Source: Saprospiraceae bacterium (GTDB lineage: Bacteria; Bacteroidota; Bacteroidia; Chitinophagales; Saprospiraceae). Taken from it: a DNA stretch of 61,091 nt. The position numbers were made by a program, and so were the translations under genes. The stretch spans positions 1 to 61,091 of the forward strand of contig JANWXM010000022.1 of the NCBI GenBank assembly GCA_025055285.1, in the 5' to 3' direction. Position 1 is the first letter of the stretch. Each line of letters starts with the position of its first letter. Shown in pieces: positions 26,005 through 35,047 of the stretch. The notes beneath the pieces were generated by a model. It saw nothing but the letters and a program-made list of their open reading frames with translations, was not told where the DNA came from and ran no database searches.

Positions 26005-27357
26005 ATGCCTGCCTTGTTTTCTTTTTTGGACAAATCCCGTAGCATTGCACCGCCTGGATACCACCGATGGCGTGTGCCACCAGCAGCCCTGGCTATACAC
26101 CTATGTATTGGCCAAATATATGCCTATAGCGTATTCAACAAACCACTTACGCAACTTATAGGTATTACGCACTCTGCCGAAGGTGATTGGACGCTAGTTG
26201 AGGTAGGGCATATTTTTTCCATAGCCTTGATCTGTTTGGGTGCTTCCGCGGCAGTGTTTGGCCGGTGGTTGGAGCGCGCTGGCCCTCGCAAGGCCATGTT
26301 TGCGTCGGCATTGTGTTTTTCGGGTGGCTTCTTCGTTTCGGCCTTGGGCGTGTGGCTACATCAGTTGTGGTTACTCTACCTAGGCCACGGTTTGCTGGGA
26401 GGTATTGGACTCGGCTTGGGCTATATTTCGCCAGTTTCTACCCTAATTAAGTGGTTTCCCGATCGGCCGGGTATGGCCACCGGGTTAGCTATCATGGGCT
26501 TCGGCGGAGGAGCCATGCTTGCGGCGCCATTGTCTATCGCTTTAATGGACTACTTCCAAACGCCTACTTCAACGGGAGTGGCGGAAACATTTGTCGCTAT
26601 GGGATTCCTGTATTTGGCGTATATGCTTTTCGGGGTGTTTACAGTGCGCATTCCGCCGGCCGATTGGAGGCCAAAAGGCATGGAGAAATTACCACGTCAA
26701 GCATGGACAGAACTTGGATTAACCGCAGACGAAGCCATTCGCACCCGGCAATTCTACTTGCTCTTCGGAGTGCTGATGCTTAATGTAAGTGCAGGTCTAG
26801 GTGTATTGGGACAGGCCTCCGTGATGATTCAAGAAATGTTTTCTGCAGCAACTGTAGGCCCAGACCGAGCAGTAACGCCGGCTGCAGCAGGTGGCTTTGT
26901 CGGATTGTTGAGCTTATTCAATATGGTAGGGCGCTTTTTCTGGTCGTCGCTTTCCGACCGCATCGGGCGGCGCAATACCTACACTATCTTCTTTCTTCTG
27001 GGTGCAGCGCTTTACACAGCCGTGCCGTGGACGGGCCAAACGGGTGCTTTGGTATGGTTTGTTCTCGCTTTTGGGGTCATCATGAGCATGTATGGCGGTG
27101 GTTTCGCTACTATTCCCGCCTATCTGCGCGACGTATTTGGCGTGCGCGAAGTAGGAGCAATCCACGGCCGGTTGCTATTGGCCTGGAGCCTGGCAGCCGT
27201 TATTGGGCCTCAATTGCTCAACCACCTGCGCGCCTATCAGATAGAGGTATTGGGCCTGCCACCTGCTCAAGCGTATTCCTTGACAATGTACCTGATGGCT
27301 GGCTTGTTAATAATCGGCCTACTTTGTAACCTGTCGGTACGCCCTCTTCGAGTCTAA
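26005..27357 (+). CDS. MFS transporter, oxalate/formate antiporter (OFA) family-like
   Basis: This 12-helix inner-membrane carrier of the OFA family exchanges small organic anions; the substrate cannot be read from the sequence. The 450-aa protein has the OFA opening RWRVPPAALAIHLCIGQIYAYSVFNKPL, then LGASAAVFGRWLERAGPRKAM (the loop 2-3 motif), GGIGLGLGYISPVSTLIKWFPDRPGMATGLAIMGFGGGAM (the strong OFA signature), and FWSSLSDRIGRRNTY in the second half. The ATG at 26005 (MPALFSF) gives a normal length. A 38-codon gene for a small membrane subunit follows after 10 bp. Confidence 0.92.
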   Translation: MPALFSFLDKSRSIAPPGYHRWRVPPAALAIHLCIGQIYAYSVFNKPLTQLIGITHSAEGDWTLVEVGHIFSIALICLGASAAVFGRWLERAGPRKAMFASALCFSGGFFVSALGVWLHQLWLLYLGHGLLGGIGLGLGYISPVSTLIKWFPDRPGMATGLAIMGFGGGAMLAAPLSIALMDYFQTPTSTGVAETFVAMGFLYLAYMLFGVFTVRIPPADWRPKGMEKLPRQAWTELGLTADEAIRTRQFYLLFGVLMLNVSAGLGVLGQASVMIQEMFSAATVGPDRAVTPAAAGGFVGLLSLFNMVGRFFWSSLSDRIGRRNTYTIFFLLGAALYTAVPWTGQTGALVWFVLAFGVIMSMYGGGFATIPAYLRDVFGVREVGAIHGRLLLAWSLAAVIGPQLLNHLRAYQIEVLGLPPAQAYSLTMYLMAGLLIIGLLCNLSVRPLRV

Positions 27358-27367
27358 TGTTGAACTT

Positions 27368-27484
27368 ATGAAAACCTCTTTCCGAGAAAGAATAGCCCTT
27401 TGTCTTTCATGGGCGTTTGTAGCCATACCTGCGCTGTGGGGTGTTTGGCAAACAATTCAGCAAGCACTTCGCCTCTTTCGGTGA
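27368..27484 (+). CDS. MFS transporter small subunit (38 aa)
   Basis: A very short gene whose product is a single membrane helix with a basic N-terminus: residues 1-11 MKTSFRERIAL, then LSWAFVAIPALWGVWQT and QQALRLFR to the end. This matches the pattern of small proteins encoded directly after OFA-type MFS carriers in many bacteria (a W-x-F/V-x-x-IP-x-x-WG-V-x-x-T core). It starts 10 bp after the carrier stop and is in the same direction. The role of such small subunits is not established; they are thought to bind or stabilise the carrier. Confidence 0.8.
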   Translation: MKTSFRERIALCLSWAFVAIPALWGVWQTIQQALRLFR

Positions 27485-28084
27485 GCATGCCCAGGGCGAG
27501 TTCACATGCCTGAGGACATCACCAGAGATATGTCTGCAGACCTCTGGCTGTGATCGTTCTATGCGAATAAGATGTTTATTGCTGATCTCAGCCACAAGCC
27601 CTTGCGCTAGCTACCGATGAGCCCTTTCAACAGCTTCACGCTACTCATTGGAAATAAACCAGTTAAAGCTGTTCCGGTAGATACGGAGAGTCGCCCCGAA
27701 TCGCGTAAGCGCAACGCTTGTCCTTCTCCTCAGCAACAGGCCCGAGCAGGGAAACGCCTTTGAATCAATACTTCGCAACTACCTTCTCATCGCTGCTTGT
27801 GCTTTCGCTGGCACCTATCTCGAATGCCAGACGTCATACCTAGAAGAATGAACAAGCTCGTCTCAAAAGTCTTCCACTTCCTGTCTAGCAATTGAAGCCA
27901 CAGATAGCTAGGGACATTTTTAGTGACCAGTAGCAAAATTTTTCAATGCCATTTCGAGCCGCATTAAACATTATTTCCAAAACTCGTCTAGCTTCGGTAA
28001 AATTGTAGCTTAGTTGTTTGCAAATTATTGGCCTTTAAAAAGGCAGGCAAAAAATATTCACCAAAAAAGATACTTCTGCTCGCC
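27485..28084. other. Intergenic region with no recognised gene
   Basis: About 600 bp between the MFS small subunit and glycosylasparaginase. Open frames are short and unconvincing on both strands. A small palindrome GCCTTT-AA-AAAGGC lies near 28032-28045. No promoter consensus was identified with confidence. Confidence 0.45.
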
Positions 28085-29083
28085 ATGTTTTCTCGGCGCT
28101 TCTTCTTGAAACAGACCCTGCTCGCAAGCACCACGGCGTTGCTGTATGGCGGATGGTGGCATCGTCGAGCCCTATTCCTTGGGCAAGAAGACTCAAAGCA
28201 CGCTAAACCGCGTTTACCGGTTGTCATAGCTACCTGGGACAATCGCTCAGCTACGGCTGCTGCATGGAATATCTTATCGGCGGGTGGTCGAGCTCTAGAC
28301 GCCGTTGAGGCGGGTGCTCGAGTAGCAGAGGCAGACCCTAACGACACAAGTGTCGGCTATGGCGGCCTGCCCGACCGAGATGGAAACGTTACCCTTGATG
28401 CTTGCATCATGGACGAAAAAGGAAATGCTGGCTCCGTCACTTATTTGCAGCATATCAAGCACCCTGTTAGCGTAGCACGTCGCATCATGGAAAAAACGCC
28501 ACATGTGATTTTATCGGGCGACGGAGCCCTAGCGTTCGCCCTACAGGAGGGCTTTCCAAAAGAAAATTTATTGACCGAAGAGGCTCGCCGTCAGTGGGAG
28601 GCCTGGAAAATTAAATCAGAGTATAAGCCCGTAATCAACCGCGAGCGACACGATACAATTGGCATCCTTGCGCTAGATATGCAGGGGCGTCTGTCAGGTG
28701 CTTGCTCCACGAGCGGCCTAGCTTTCAAGATGCGGGGGCGCGTAGGCGATAGCCCTATCATCGGAGCTGGTTTGTTTGTAGACAACGAAATAGGCGCAGC
28801 AACGGCCACTGGCTTAGGTGAGTTAGTGCTCAAAACGCTGGGGTCATTTCTTATCGTAGAGGAGATGCGTCGAGGAAAGCATCCGCAGCGCGCCACTGAA
28901 TTAGCCATCCGCCGCATTGCCTACAAATATCCTCAGCAAGCGCGTGAAAATCAGGTTGGATTTCTCGCGCTCGACCGACTCGGACGACACGGAGCATTTA
29001 GCCTCCAGCCGGGCTTCAATTACGCCCTTTATCAAGATGGCCAAAACCGCCTCTTCGAGGCAGATAGTCTCTTTTCCCGCTAA
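28085..29083 (+). CDS. Glycosylasparaginase / isoaspartyl peptidase family (Ntn hydrolase)
   Basis: This enzyme family removes the GlcNAc-Asn link from glycoasparagine, or hydrolyses isoaspartyl peptides, after self-cleavage into two chains. The 332-aa protein opens with a twin-arginine-like export signal (SRRFFLKQTLLASTTALLYGG). The autocleavage site is HDT at Asp190-Thr191, with Thr191 as the nucleophile. The following block, GRVGDSPIIGAGLFVDNEIGAATATG, is nearly the same as I recall from the Elizabethkingia/Flavobacterium enzyme. AWNILSAGGRALDAVEAGA and GYGGLPDRDGNVTLDACIMD are also typical. It would act in the periplasm. The upstream frame from 28028 is ignored because the export signal begins at 28085. 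Confidence 0.94.
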   Translation: MFSRRFFLKQTLLASTTALLYGGWWHRRALFLGQEDSKHAKPRLPVVIATWDNRSATAAAWNILSAGGRALDAVEAGARVAEADPNDTSVGYGGLPDRDGNVTLDACIMDEKGNAGSVTYLQHIKHPVSVARRIMEKTPHVILSGDGALAFALQEGFPKENLLTEEARRQWEAWKIKSEYKPVINRERHDTIGILALDMQGRLSGACSTSGLAFKMRGRVGDSPIIGAGLFVDNEIGAATATGLGELVLKTLGSFLIVEEMRRGKHPQRATELAIRRIAYKYPQQARENQVGFLALDRLGRHGAFSLQPGFNYALYQDGQNRLFEADSLFSR

Positions 29084-29195
29084 GCCCAATCGTCAAAAGA
29101 CGCTTCGTTTGGGCAAAACGCTCACTGCACTGCTTCCGTCTGCAAAGCATTTAGGTGGGCGTGCGAGACCTCTTTCCTGCACTTCTCCATAAAAA

Positions 29196-29231
29196 TGGAG
29201 CGAGCGCGAAGGTTGCCTTCGCGCTCGCTTC
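29196..29231 (-). terminator. Strong terminator hairpin between convergent genes
   Basis: A perfect 13-bp stem (29200-29212 with 29216-29228) with a TTG loop can be extended by three further pairs. On the minus strand it is followed by ATTTTT, so it mainly serves the long surface protein gene, but it could also stop plus-strand transcripts from glycosylasparaginase. Confidence 0.75.
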
Positions 29232-29260
29232 TCTTGCAATAGTGCCTACATGCACGTCAC

Positions 29261-32200
29261 TTATTGCTTAACGAAGGTGCTTTCATAGCGACCTTCTGCC
29301 GTTTGTACAGAGAGCCGATAGATACCGGCGGGCAGTTCAGCGATCTGAAGCGTGAACATATTGCCGTTTGGCACTACCTCCGTACGCAAGAGACGCCCAT
29401 CGGGTTTGCGGATTTCCGCAACCGCTTGACCTAGGACAGCCCCCGTTTGAGATTGAGTCGCAACCGTTATCCAGTCCGTCGCTGGATTAGGCGATACGCG
29501 CACCGAGGTATTGGCTACGGGCGGAACCGGCGGAACCAAATCCGGGCAATCTATCGCCGCTAACTTGTCGTAACTCGAGCAATTGGCTTTCTCCTTGTCC
29601 TGTACGCGGAAAACGTAGGAGTTTTTGCCATCGCCCTCGAACGGTCCCAAAATGAGAGGCTGTGGCTGGCCGTATGGGAAGGAAGCCAATACCTTGCCGT
29701 CAGCATCCATGACGTTAAAGCCACTAGCGCTGCCATTTTGATGGCGGAAGGTGAGAACGGCAAAAAACTGGCCACATAGGCAGGGCGTTGCTTGCACCTT
29801 CACGTCCCAAATCTCGCAGGGTTTGCCGACACAATCCGGTGCTTTAATCGAAGTTTCAACACAACAGAGGGGCTTAGGCACCGTAGTAGGCACAACAATA
29901 CATACTTTGAGCTTGTCCTCTTTTCCACCGCTCGCAGGGAAGTTTGGAATTGTCACGGGCAAGGCATAAATCGGGTAGGTGCCTAGCAGAACACCGTTGC
30001 CCCATACGCTGAAGAAAGTATTCAAGGTAAGAACAAGCGACTTAAAATTGATTTTAACTCGATACGTACCGTCCGGATTGCAATCACCCACGGCTACCTC
30101 CAAATCTTTGATCTCGCAACCTGCACAACTAGGTGCGTCAAACTCAAGCGATTCGCAGCACAGCGGCTGGTCGGAGCCGAGGCTCAAAGCACACACTTTA
30201 ATGACATCTTTGGACTTTCCACTGGCCGGGAAGTTGAAGATGGTCACCGGAAGGTCAGCTTGAGAGTAGGTGCCCAAAAACTTCCCATTGCCCCATACGC
30301 TAAACTTCAGAATAACAGTCAGTGGATACTGCAACTTGAAGTTTAAACTCAAGCGGTAAGTACCGTCAGGGTTGCAGTCACCTGTCTTGACGGAAAGATC
30401 GGAGATCTTACAGTCTAATTTCTGACAATTGGGGGCGTCAAACTCGAGCGACTCGCAGCACAACGGCTGAGCTGTAGCAGGATTTACGACGCACACTTTG
30501 ACGATATCTTTTGGCTTACCGCTAGCCGGGAAGTTAGGAATAGGCACCAACTGCACACCAAGCGGGAACGTGCCAATGTGTTTTCCATTGGCCCAAACAC
30601 TGAAATAGAAGGGCGAAGGCGCCGTAATATTGAAGCTAACCTCCGCTTTGTAAGTTCCATCAGGATTGCAGTCTCCTGTTTTGACAGTAAGATTAGTGAT
30701 CTTGCAATCTAATTTCTGACAATTGGGTGCGTCAAATTCGAGTGACTCACAGCACAGCGGTTGATTGGAGCCGAGGCCCAAAGCACATACCTTGATCACG
30801 TCTTTGGGCTTTCCACTAGCGGGGAAATTAGATATGGTAACCGGGAGGTCAGCCTGGGAGTAGGTGCCAAGAAACTTCCCGTTGCCCCACACGCTAAAGT
30901 TCAGAATAACAGTCAGCGGATACTCTAACTTGAAGTTCAGCTGCAAGCGGTAAGTGCCATCGAGATTGCAGTCGCCTGTCTTGACGGTGAGGTCAGAGAT
31001 TTTGCAACCCAGATCCTGGCAATTGGGAGCTTTAAACTCATGGGTAATGCAACACGTGGGCGTAATCGTACCCGCTGGGCCGAATACACAAACTCGAATA
31101 ACATCTACATCTTTACCACTGCCGGGGAAATTGGGAATCGTCAGGGGAAGTGCCGAAAAAGGATAAATGCCTAAGAACTGCCCATTGCCTGCCCAAACAG
31201 CAAACTGCCCTTGAGTTGTTGTGATTATAAAGTTGAGTACTAGGCGATAGGTGCCATCGGGGTTGCACGGCCCAACCACTACTTTTATGTTTCCAATCCC
31301 GCAAGGCGCTCCTTTGCAATCCGGTGCCTTGAATTCAGCTTCCAAACAACAAGCAGTCAGGGAAGGTATGTTAGGCGTAATGAGGCATACGCGGATCCTA
31401 TCTACATCTTTTCCACTAGCAGGGAACTTGGAAATTTTTAACGGCAGGGCACTAATCGGGAAGACCCCTAGAAGCTTACCGTCTCCTGACCACACGGCAA
31501 ATCCAGCCGGCGTAGAACCCGTATAGTTGAAATTGATGACAATCGGATAGGTACCATCTGGATTGCAAGGTCCGGCTACCTCTACCTTCAAATCAGAGAT
31601 AGGACACGGTGGCCCATCGCATTTCGGCGCTTTAAATTCGACAATTTTGCAACAAAATTCTACACCGTTAGGATTCAAAAGGCAAATTTTTAGCCGGTCT
31701 ACTTCTTCGCCACTAGCTGGGAATACTAAGTTAAGCGGAAACTCACTCGGATCAAAAGTTCCTAATGGGTCGCCGTTACCGGCTTGAACACTTACTTTGA
31801 AAGAGGTTCCAGCAGGCAGAGAGAAATTGGCCGCTACCTTTATCTGGTAAGTCTTTGGCGACAGGCACAGACCTACTCCCACTGTAACATCGTCGATGCC
31901 GCAGGGCTTGGCAATGCAGCTCGGTGCATTGAACTCCAGACGTCGGCAACAGCTGCTCAGTTTCCAACATACTTTTACGGCATCCACGTTTTTGCCGTTC
32001 CAGGGGAAATTCAGCGTCACGGGTAGGTTGCTAAAGGCATACCGCCCTACAAACCGGCCATCAGCAGCGTAAACGTCGAAGGAATCTAGCGGAGCCGCAG
32101 GGGTAGGTGTTGGCACAGCAAAATTAAGCGTCAATTTATAGGTAGAGTCAGAGGTACATTCTCCTGTCTCTACCCGCATGTTCCGAATAGCACAGGGTAC

Positions 32201-32854
32201 TGGAGGTGGACAAGTTGGCAGGATAACTGTAACAGAAGCACAGCAATTCGGACTGTCTTTCAGGCAGATGCGAAGCGTTTCTGCTGGTTGATTAGTGGGT
32301 GGAATGTTTAAGGTGATGGGTAGCCCTGCGAGAGGAAATACGCCTAAGGATACATTATTGCTCGTCCAGACCTCAAAAAGCAAACCCGTGGCATTCTTCA
32401 CCTTGAAGTCCAACTTTACTTGGTGGCCCCCCAGGGGCAGGCAATTGCCCGCACTGGCTTTCACGTCATATATCTCGCAGGCACTAAACTTCGTACAATT
32501 GGGCCCAAAAAACTGCTTCACCCCGCAGCAAAGTGGCACTACCCCGGCGCTGTCTTTCATGCAAACTCGCACAAAACTGCCAAGCCCAGCTCCGGCAGGA
32601 AAGTTATTGATTGTAAGAGGTAAATCGCTTAACTTGTACGTCCCTAAGTTGACGCCATTTCCAAAAACCACGAATTCGTTGCTGGGCGGATTCTTTACTT
32701 TGAAATCCAGTTCAATCTGAAAGGTAGAGTCAGAAGTGCATTCCCCTACGTCAACGACAAGGTCAGAGACAACACAAGGGACCATTTGACCGGCCATGGG
32801 ATAAGCACCAACAAACAGCCACAGCAAAAACAGAGAAACCTTCGGGATGCGCAT
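29261..32854 (-). CDS. Secreted cysteine-rich repeat protein with T9SS sorting domain
   Basis: A 1197-aa exported surface or secreted protein; no known enzyme is visible. It has a signal peptide (MRIPKVSLFLLWLFVGAYPMAG), about ten full repeats of 90-100 aa plus a degenerate eleventh, and a C-terminal type A T9SS sorting domain (VSPNPATDWITV ... LPAGIYRLSVQT ... STFVKQ). Each repeat reads roughly C-x-I-x-D-L-x-V-x-x-G-x-C, DGTY, a beta-rich stretch, F-x-V-W-x-x-NGKxLGTY, LPxTIxNFPASGK, DxIKVC, CC and AP-x-C: six conserved cysteines each. The repeats are probably beta-sandwich modules stabilised by disulfides, giving an extended stalk or adhesin. The start is the ATG at 32854; the longer frame would lack a signal peptide. 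Confidence 0.9.
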   Translation of the reverse strand: MRIPKVSLFLLWLFVGAYPMAGQMVPCVVSDLVVDVGECTSDSTFQIELDFKVKNPPSNEFVVFGNGVNLGTYKLSDLPLTINNFPAGAGLGSFVRVCMKDSAGVVPLCCGVKQFFGPNCTKFSACEIYDVKASAGNCLPLGGHQVKLDFKVKNATGLLFEVWTSNNVSLGVFPLAGLPITLNIPPTNQPAETLRICLKDSPNCCASVTVILPTCPPPVPCAIRNMRVETGECTSDSTYKLTLNFAVPTPTPAAPLDSFDVYAADGRFVGRYAFSNLPVTLNFPWNGKNVDAVKVCWKLSSCCRRLEFNAPSCIAKPCGIDDVTVGVGLCLSPKTYQIKVAANFSLPAGTSFKVSVQAGNGDPLGTFDPSEFPLNLVFPASGEEVDRLKICLLNPNGVEFCCKIVEFKAPKCDGPPCPISDLKVEVAGPCNPDGTYPIVINFNYTGSTPAGFAVWSGDGKLLGVFPISALPLKISKFPASGKDVDRIRVCLITPNIPSLTACCLEAEFKAPDCKGAPCGIGNIKVVVGPCNPDGTYRLVLNFIITTTQGQFAVWAGNGQFLGIYPFSALPLTIPNFPGSGKDVDVIRVCVFGPAGTITPTCCITHEFKAPNCQDLGCKISDLTVKTGDCNLDGTYRLQLNFKLEYPLTVILNFSVWGNGKFLGTYSQADLPVTISNFPASGKPKDVIKVCALGLGSNQPLCCESLEFDAPNCQKLDCKITNLTVKTGDCNPDGTYKAEVSFNITAPSPFYFSVWANGKHIGTFPLGVQLVPIPNFPASGKPKDIVKVCVVNPATAQPLCCESLEFDAPNCQKLDCKISDLSVKTGDCNPDGTYRLSLNFKLQYPLTVILKFSVWGNGKFLGTYSQADLPVTIFNFPASGKSKDVIKVCALSLGSDQPLCCESLEFDAPSCAGCEIKDLEVAVGDCNPDGTYRVKINFKSLVLTLNTFFSVWGNGVLLGTYPIYALPVTIPNFPASGGKEDKLKVCIVVPTTVPKPLCCVETSIKAPDCVGKPCEIWDVKVQATPCLCGQFFAVLTFRHQNGSASGFNVMDADGKVLASFPYGQPQPLILGPFEGDGKNSYVFRVQDKEKANCSSYDKLAAIDCPDLVPPVPPVANTSVRVSPNPATDWITVATQSQTGAVLGQAVAEIRKPDGRLLRTEVVPNGNMFTLQIAELPAGIYRLSVQTAEGRYESTFVKQ
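29560..32795 (-). repeat. Tandem ~290-300 bp coding repeats (10 full, 1 degenerate)
   Basis: The repeats encode the cysteine-rich modules of the surface protein. Repeat starts recur about every 290-300 bp, for example near 31010, 30715, 30415 and 30120 on the minus strand. Copies near 30720-31010 and 30125-30415 are almost identical at DNA level, although a more diverged copy lies between them. Confidence 0.85.
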
Positions 32855-33204
32855 AGGAAATGTAATTTTAGGTGAAAGGTAAATAAGTCTACTAAAAGGA
32901 TACACGTCACCTCTAAGACGCTTCCTTAACAATTCCTTTTTATGAGAAGAACAACAGCAGACCCTCGTGCTTCTCCCGTGCTTTACTCGAAGAACGCCAA
33001 ATGAAGCGGAACGAGAATTCTTTTCCCTTGTAAAAACTGCATGCATTTCGCCTTCCGCTCAATGTTTTGGTCTAGTCGCAAGAGGTTTGATGGGCTTACT
33101 TCCATTGAGCAACGCATGCCGCAGGGAATTCCTCCACAAGGTTTGTTTGCAGGGCCTAAAGATAGGCCGTCTTATTGAAACAACTCAGCTATTGCTCGGT
33201 GCGG
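32855..33204. other. Intergenic region upstream of the repeat protein gene
   Basis: 350 bp between two minus-strand genes. It must hold the 3' end signal of the DUF2279 gene and the promoter of the repeat protein. A weak hairpin GGCCT-aaagat-AGGCC lies at 33153-33168. A near -7 match (TACCTTTC on the minus strand) was seen around 32880; it misses the last base. The plus-strand frame at 32967-33284 looks noncoding. Confidence 0.4.
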
Positions 33205-34245
33205 TCAGAAGTACAGGGGGTGGAAGCGGACAAGACCGCGATCTGTCCATTCTAGCGTTGGCGCTGGAATTTTTACTGCATTGAGGAGATAGGCCAGCGT
33301 CCGCAAAAAGCGGCTACGTGTGGAAATTCGCGTAAAGTCTATATCTAAAGAGAGGAAGCACTGCCGCGTGCGCGGATAACGCCGTGGGTCTACGCGATAA
33401 TGGTCGCAATAAGGGCCGTAGCAGTTAAGATTGCCTTTCCACTCATACCCCTCAGCAACGTAGAGGTTTTGTGCGCCCATCCCAACAGCCAGGTTGAGCC
33501 AAGGCGGCAACCATTTGGCGCGGTCCTTAGGCAGAAAGGAACGAGGATTCACAGAGGCCCAAAACGTTAGACCGTTGTAGTCCTTGAGCAAAAACGACAA
33601 AAGTCCTGAGCCATAAATAGAACGAGCGCGAGCCTCGAGCGTCCCCCAGTTTTCACTGCCCGGCGGTGAAAAAGGATACAATCTTTCGATAGGATACCGC
33701 TGGCGCCAAGCGCTCCATTTCAATAAAATACGCTGTTCACCCCAACCCAGTTGTTGCCCTAAGAATAAACCCGACCCTAAAAGATTTGCGCCTATGTCGC
33801 TCCAGGAAAATCCTCCTTGAGGCGAAAATCCATCAAATATTTCCAACGTGGTCATAATCAATTGACTGCCAGCGAGGCCTATCCAGGTAGCAGTCGAGGG
33901 CTTTACACCCGACCAGCGCGCTCCGCCCCAAAGCCCTCGACTCTGTTGATAGGAGGCGAATGCGTGACTCATCTTATCCATCTGGTTCCAATGTCCTAAA
34001 TCGTTCATTGTCCGAAACTTAGGCGAACGCCCAAGGTTATCTCTTTGCCAATCGTTGTGCAGAGAAACAACAGCTGTACCGTAGGCGGCAGCACTTAGGC
34101 CTACGATCACCCAGAAACGCCGGGCGTTAAAAGAGTCGGCAGTTTCCAAAAGGGTCATGCGAGGTTGAGCTTGGGCACTGAATGCCCTGTAAAAGAGTAT
34201 GCCTAAAATCCAAAGGCTAAGCGCGAACAACCATGATGAGCGCAT
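33205..34245 (-). CDS. DUF2279 family exported protein
   Basis: The 346-aa protein has an N-terminal signal sequence (WLFALSLWILGILFYRAFSAQAQ) and matches the Bacteroidota DUF2279 family, whose members are annotated as predicted periplasmic or outer-membrane-associated proteins of unknown function. Typical parts are LHNDWQRDNLGRSPKF, NQMDKMSHAFASYQQSRG, LEIFDGFSPQGGFSWSDIGANLLGSGLF and the C-terminal FLSLDIDFTRISTRSRFLRTLAYLLNAVKIPAPTLE. The HNDW, DK..H and D.GAN residues are conserved as I remember the family. It lies 55 bp upstream-strand of... specifically it ends transcriptionally downstream of dgkA, so the two may be co-transcribed. Confidence 0.85.
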   Translation of the reverse strand: MRSSWLFALSLWILGILFYRAFSAQAQPRMTLLETADSFNARRFWVIVGLSAAAYGTAVVSLHNDWQRDNLGRSPKFRTMNDLGHWNQMDKMSHAFASYQQSRGLWGGARWSGVKPSTATWIGLAGSQLIMTTLEIFDGFSPQGGFSWSDIGANLLGSGLFLGQQLGWGEQRILLKWSAWRQRYPIERLYPFSPPGSENWGTLEARARSIYGSGLLSFLLKDYNGLTFWASVNPRSFLPKDRAKWLPPWLNLAVGMGAQNLYVAEGYEWKGNLNCYGPYCDHYRVDPRRYPRTRQCFLSLDIDFTRISTRSRFLRTLAYLLNAVKIPAPTLEWTDRGLVRFHPLYF

Positions 34246-34300
34246 GACAGGAAATCTAAAAGGATGAAAAAAGAAGTTATGGATTCAAAGGGAAACTTCC

Positions 34301-34660
34301 CTAGAAGATTTTTAGAGTGGTAGCAATTTTAGGTCCAAAAATGAGGACACCCACTACTGCTGCGCCCAAAGCACCCAGCAATACAGCACCGGCGGCCGTG
34401 TCTTTGGCTTTGCCCGCAATGGGATGATAAGCAGGTGAAATCAGGTCTGTCAAGTACTCCAGCGCGGTGTTGACTGCTTCTAAAGCAAACACCATCGCTA
34501 TGCACAAGACAACGGCAGCCCATTCCAAAAGGGATAGGCCTAACCAGAATCCACTGAACGTCACCAAACTCGCTGCAAGAGCGTGAATGCGGGCATTTCG
34601 CTGGGTCTGTATCAGGTCAAGAATCCCCCGAAAAGCATCTTGAAAAGCGCGTAAGCTCAT
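34301..34660 (-). CDS. dgkA: Diacylglycerol kinase family protein (DgkA/UdpK type)
   Basis: A small integral membrane kinase that phosphorylates diacylglycerol or undecaprenol. The 119-aa protein has three membrane helices and the family motif VFALEAVNTALEYLTDLI followed by AGKAKDTAAGAVLLGAL, which contains the catalytic Glu and the Asp/Lys residues. The ATG at 34660 (MSLRAFQDAFRGIL) gives the standard length; the longer frame adds noncoding-like residues. Whether the substrate is diacylglycerol or undecaprenol cannot be decided. Followed on the same strand by the DUF2279 gene after 55 bp. Confidence 0.92.
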   Translation of the reverse strand: MSLRAFQDAFRGILDLIQTQRNARIHALAASLVTFSGFWLGLSLLEWAAVVLCIAMVFALEAVNTALEYLTDLISPAYHPIAGKAKDTAAGAVLLGALGAAVVGVLIFGPKIATTLKIF

Positions 34661-34754
34661 GCGTTGGTATTTTTTGCCTAAAAGTAGAGAGATATCTCTA
34701 AGAAAGATAAAAAATTCTTTTCTAAGAAGCATGTGTAACTCACGTAAAGCTGCT

Positions 34755-34762
34755 TACCTTTG
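34755..34762 (+). promoter_or_regulatory. -7 element for the tRNA-Ser pair
   Basis: TACCTTTG matches the consensus exactly and lies 55 bp before the first tRNA. The expected -33 TTG is replaced by a weaker ATG/TGTG around 34731-34736. Confidence 0.5.
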
Positions 34763-34816
34763 TGCTCTCCTTTGCGCAGAGCGCAGGGGGTAACGGTAGA
34801 AAGTTCTGTTCGATCC

Positions 34817-34904
34817 GGAGAGATGTCCGAGCGGTCGAAGGAGCGCGCCTGGAGAGCGCGTATACGCCAAAAGCGTATCCAGGGTTCGAATCCCTGTCTC
34901 TCCG
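34817..34904 (+). tRNA. tRNA-Ser (anticodon GGA)
   Basis: An 88-nt class II tRNA with acceptor stem GGAGAGA/TCTCTCC, discriminator G, anticodon stem CGCGC/GCGCG and anticodon GGA at 34851-34853. A long variable arm (TATACGC-CAAAA-GCGTAT) is present. CCA is not encoded. It reads UCC/UCU. Confidence 0.96.
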
Positions 34905-34915
34905 CCCGTAAAATT

Positions 34916-35003
<88 letters not shown>

Positions 35004-35009
35004 TCAAAT

Positions 35010-35047
35010 GACGCCCAGTGGTGTGCAAGCATTGGGCGTCTTTTTTT
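35010..35047 (+). terminator. Rho-independent terminator after the tRNA-Ser pair
   Basis: GACGCCCA (35010-35017) pairs perfectly with TGGGCGTC (35033-35040), followed directly by seven T residues. Confidence 0.88.
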
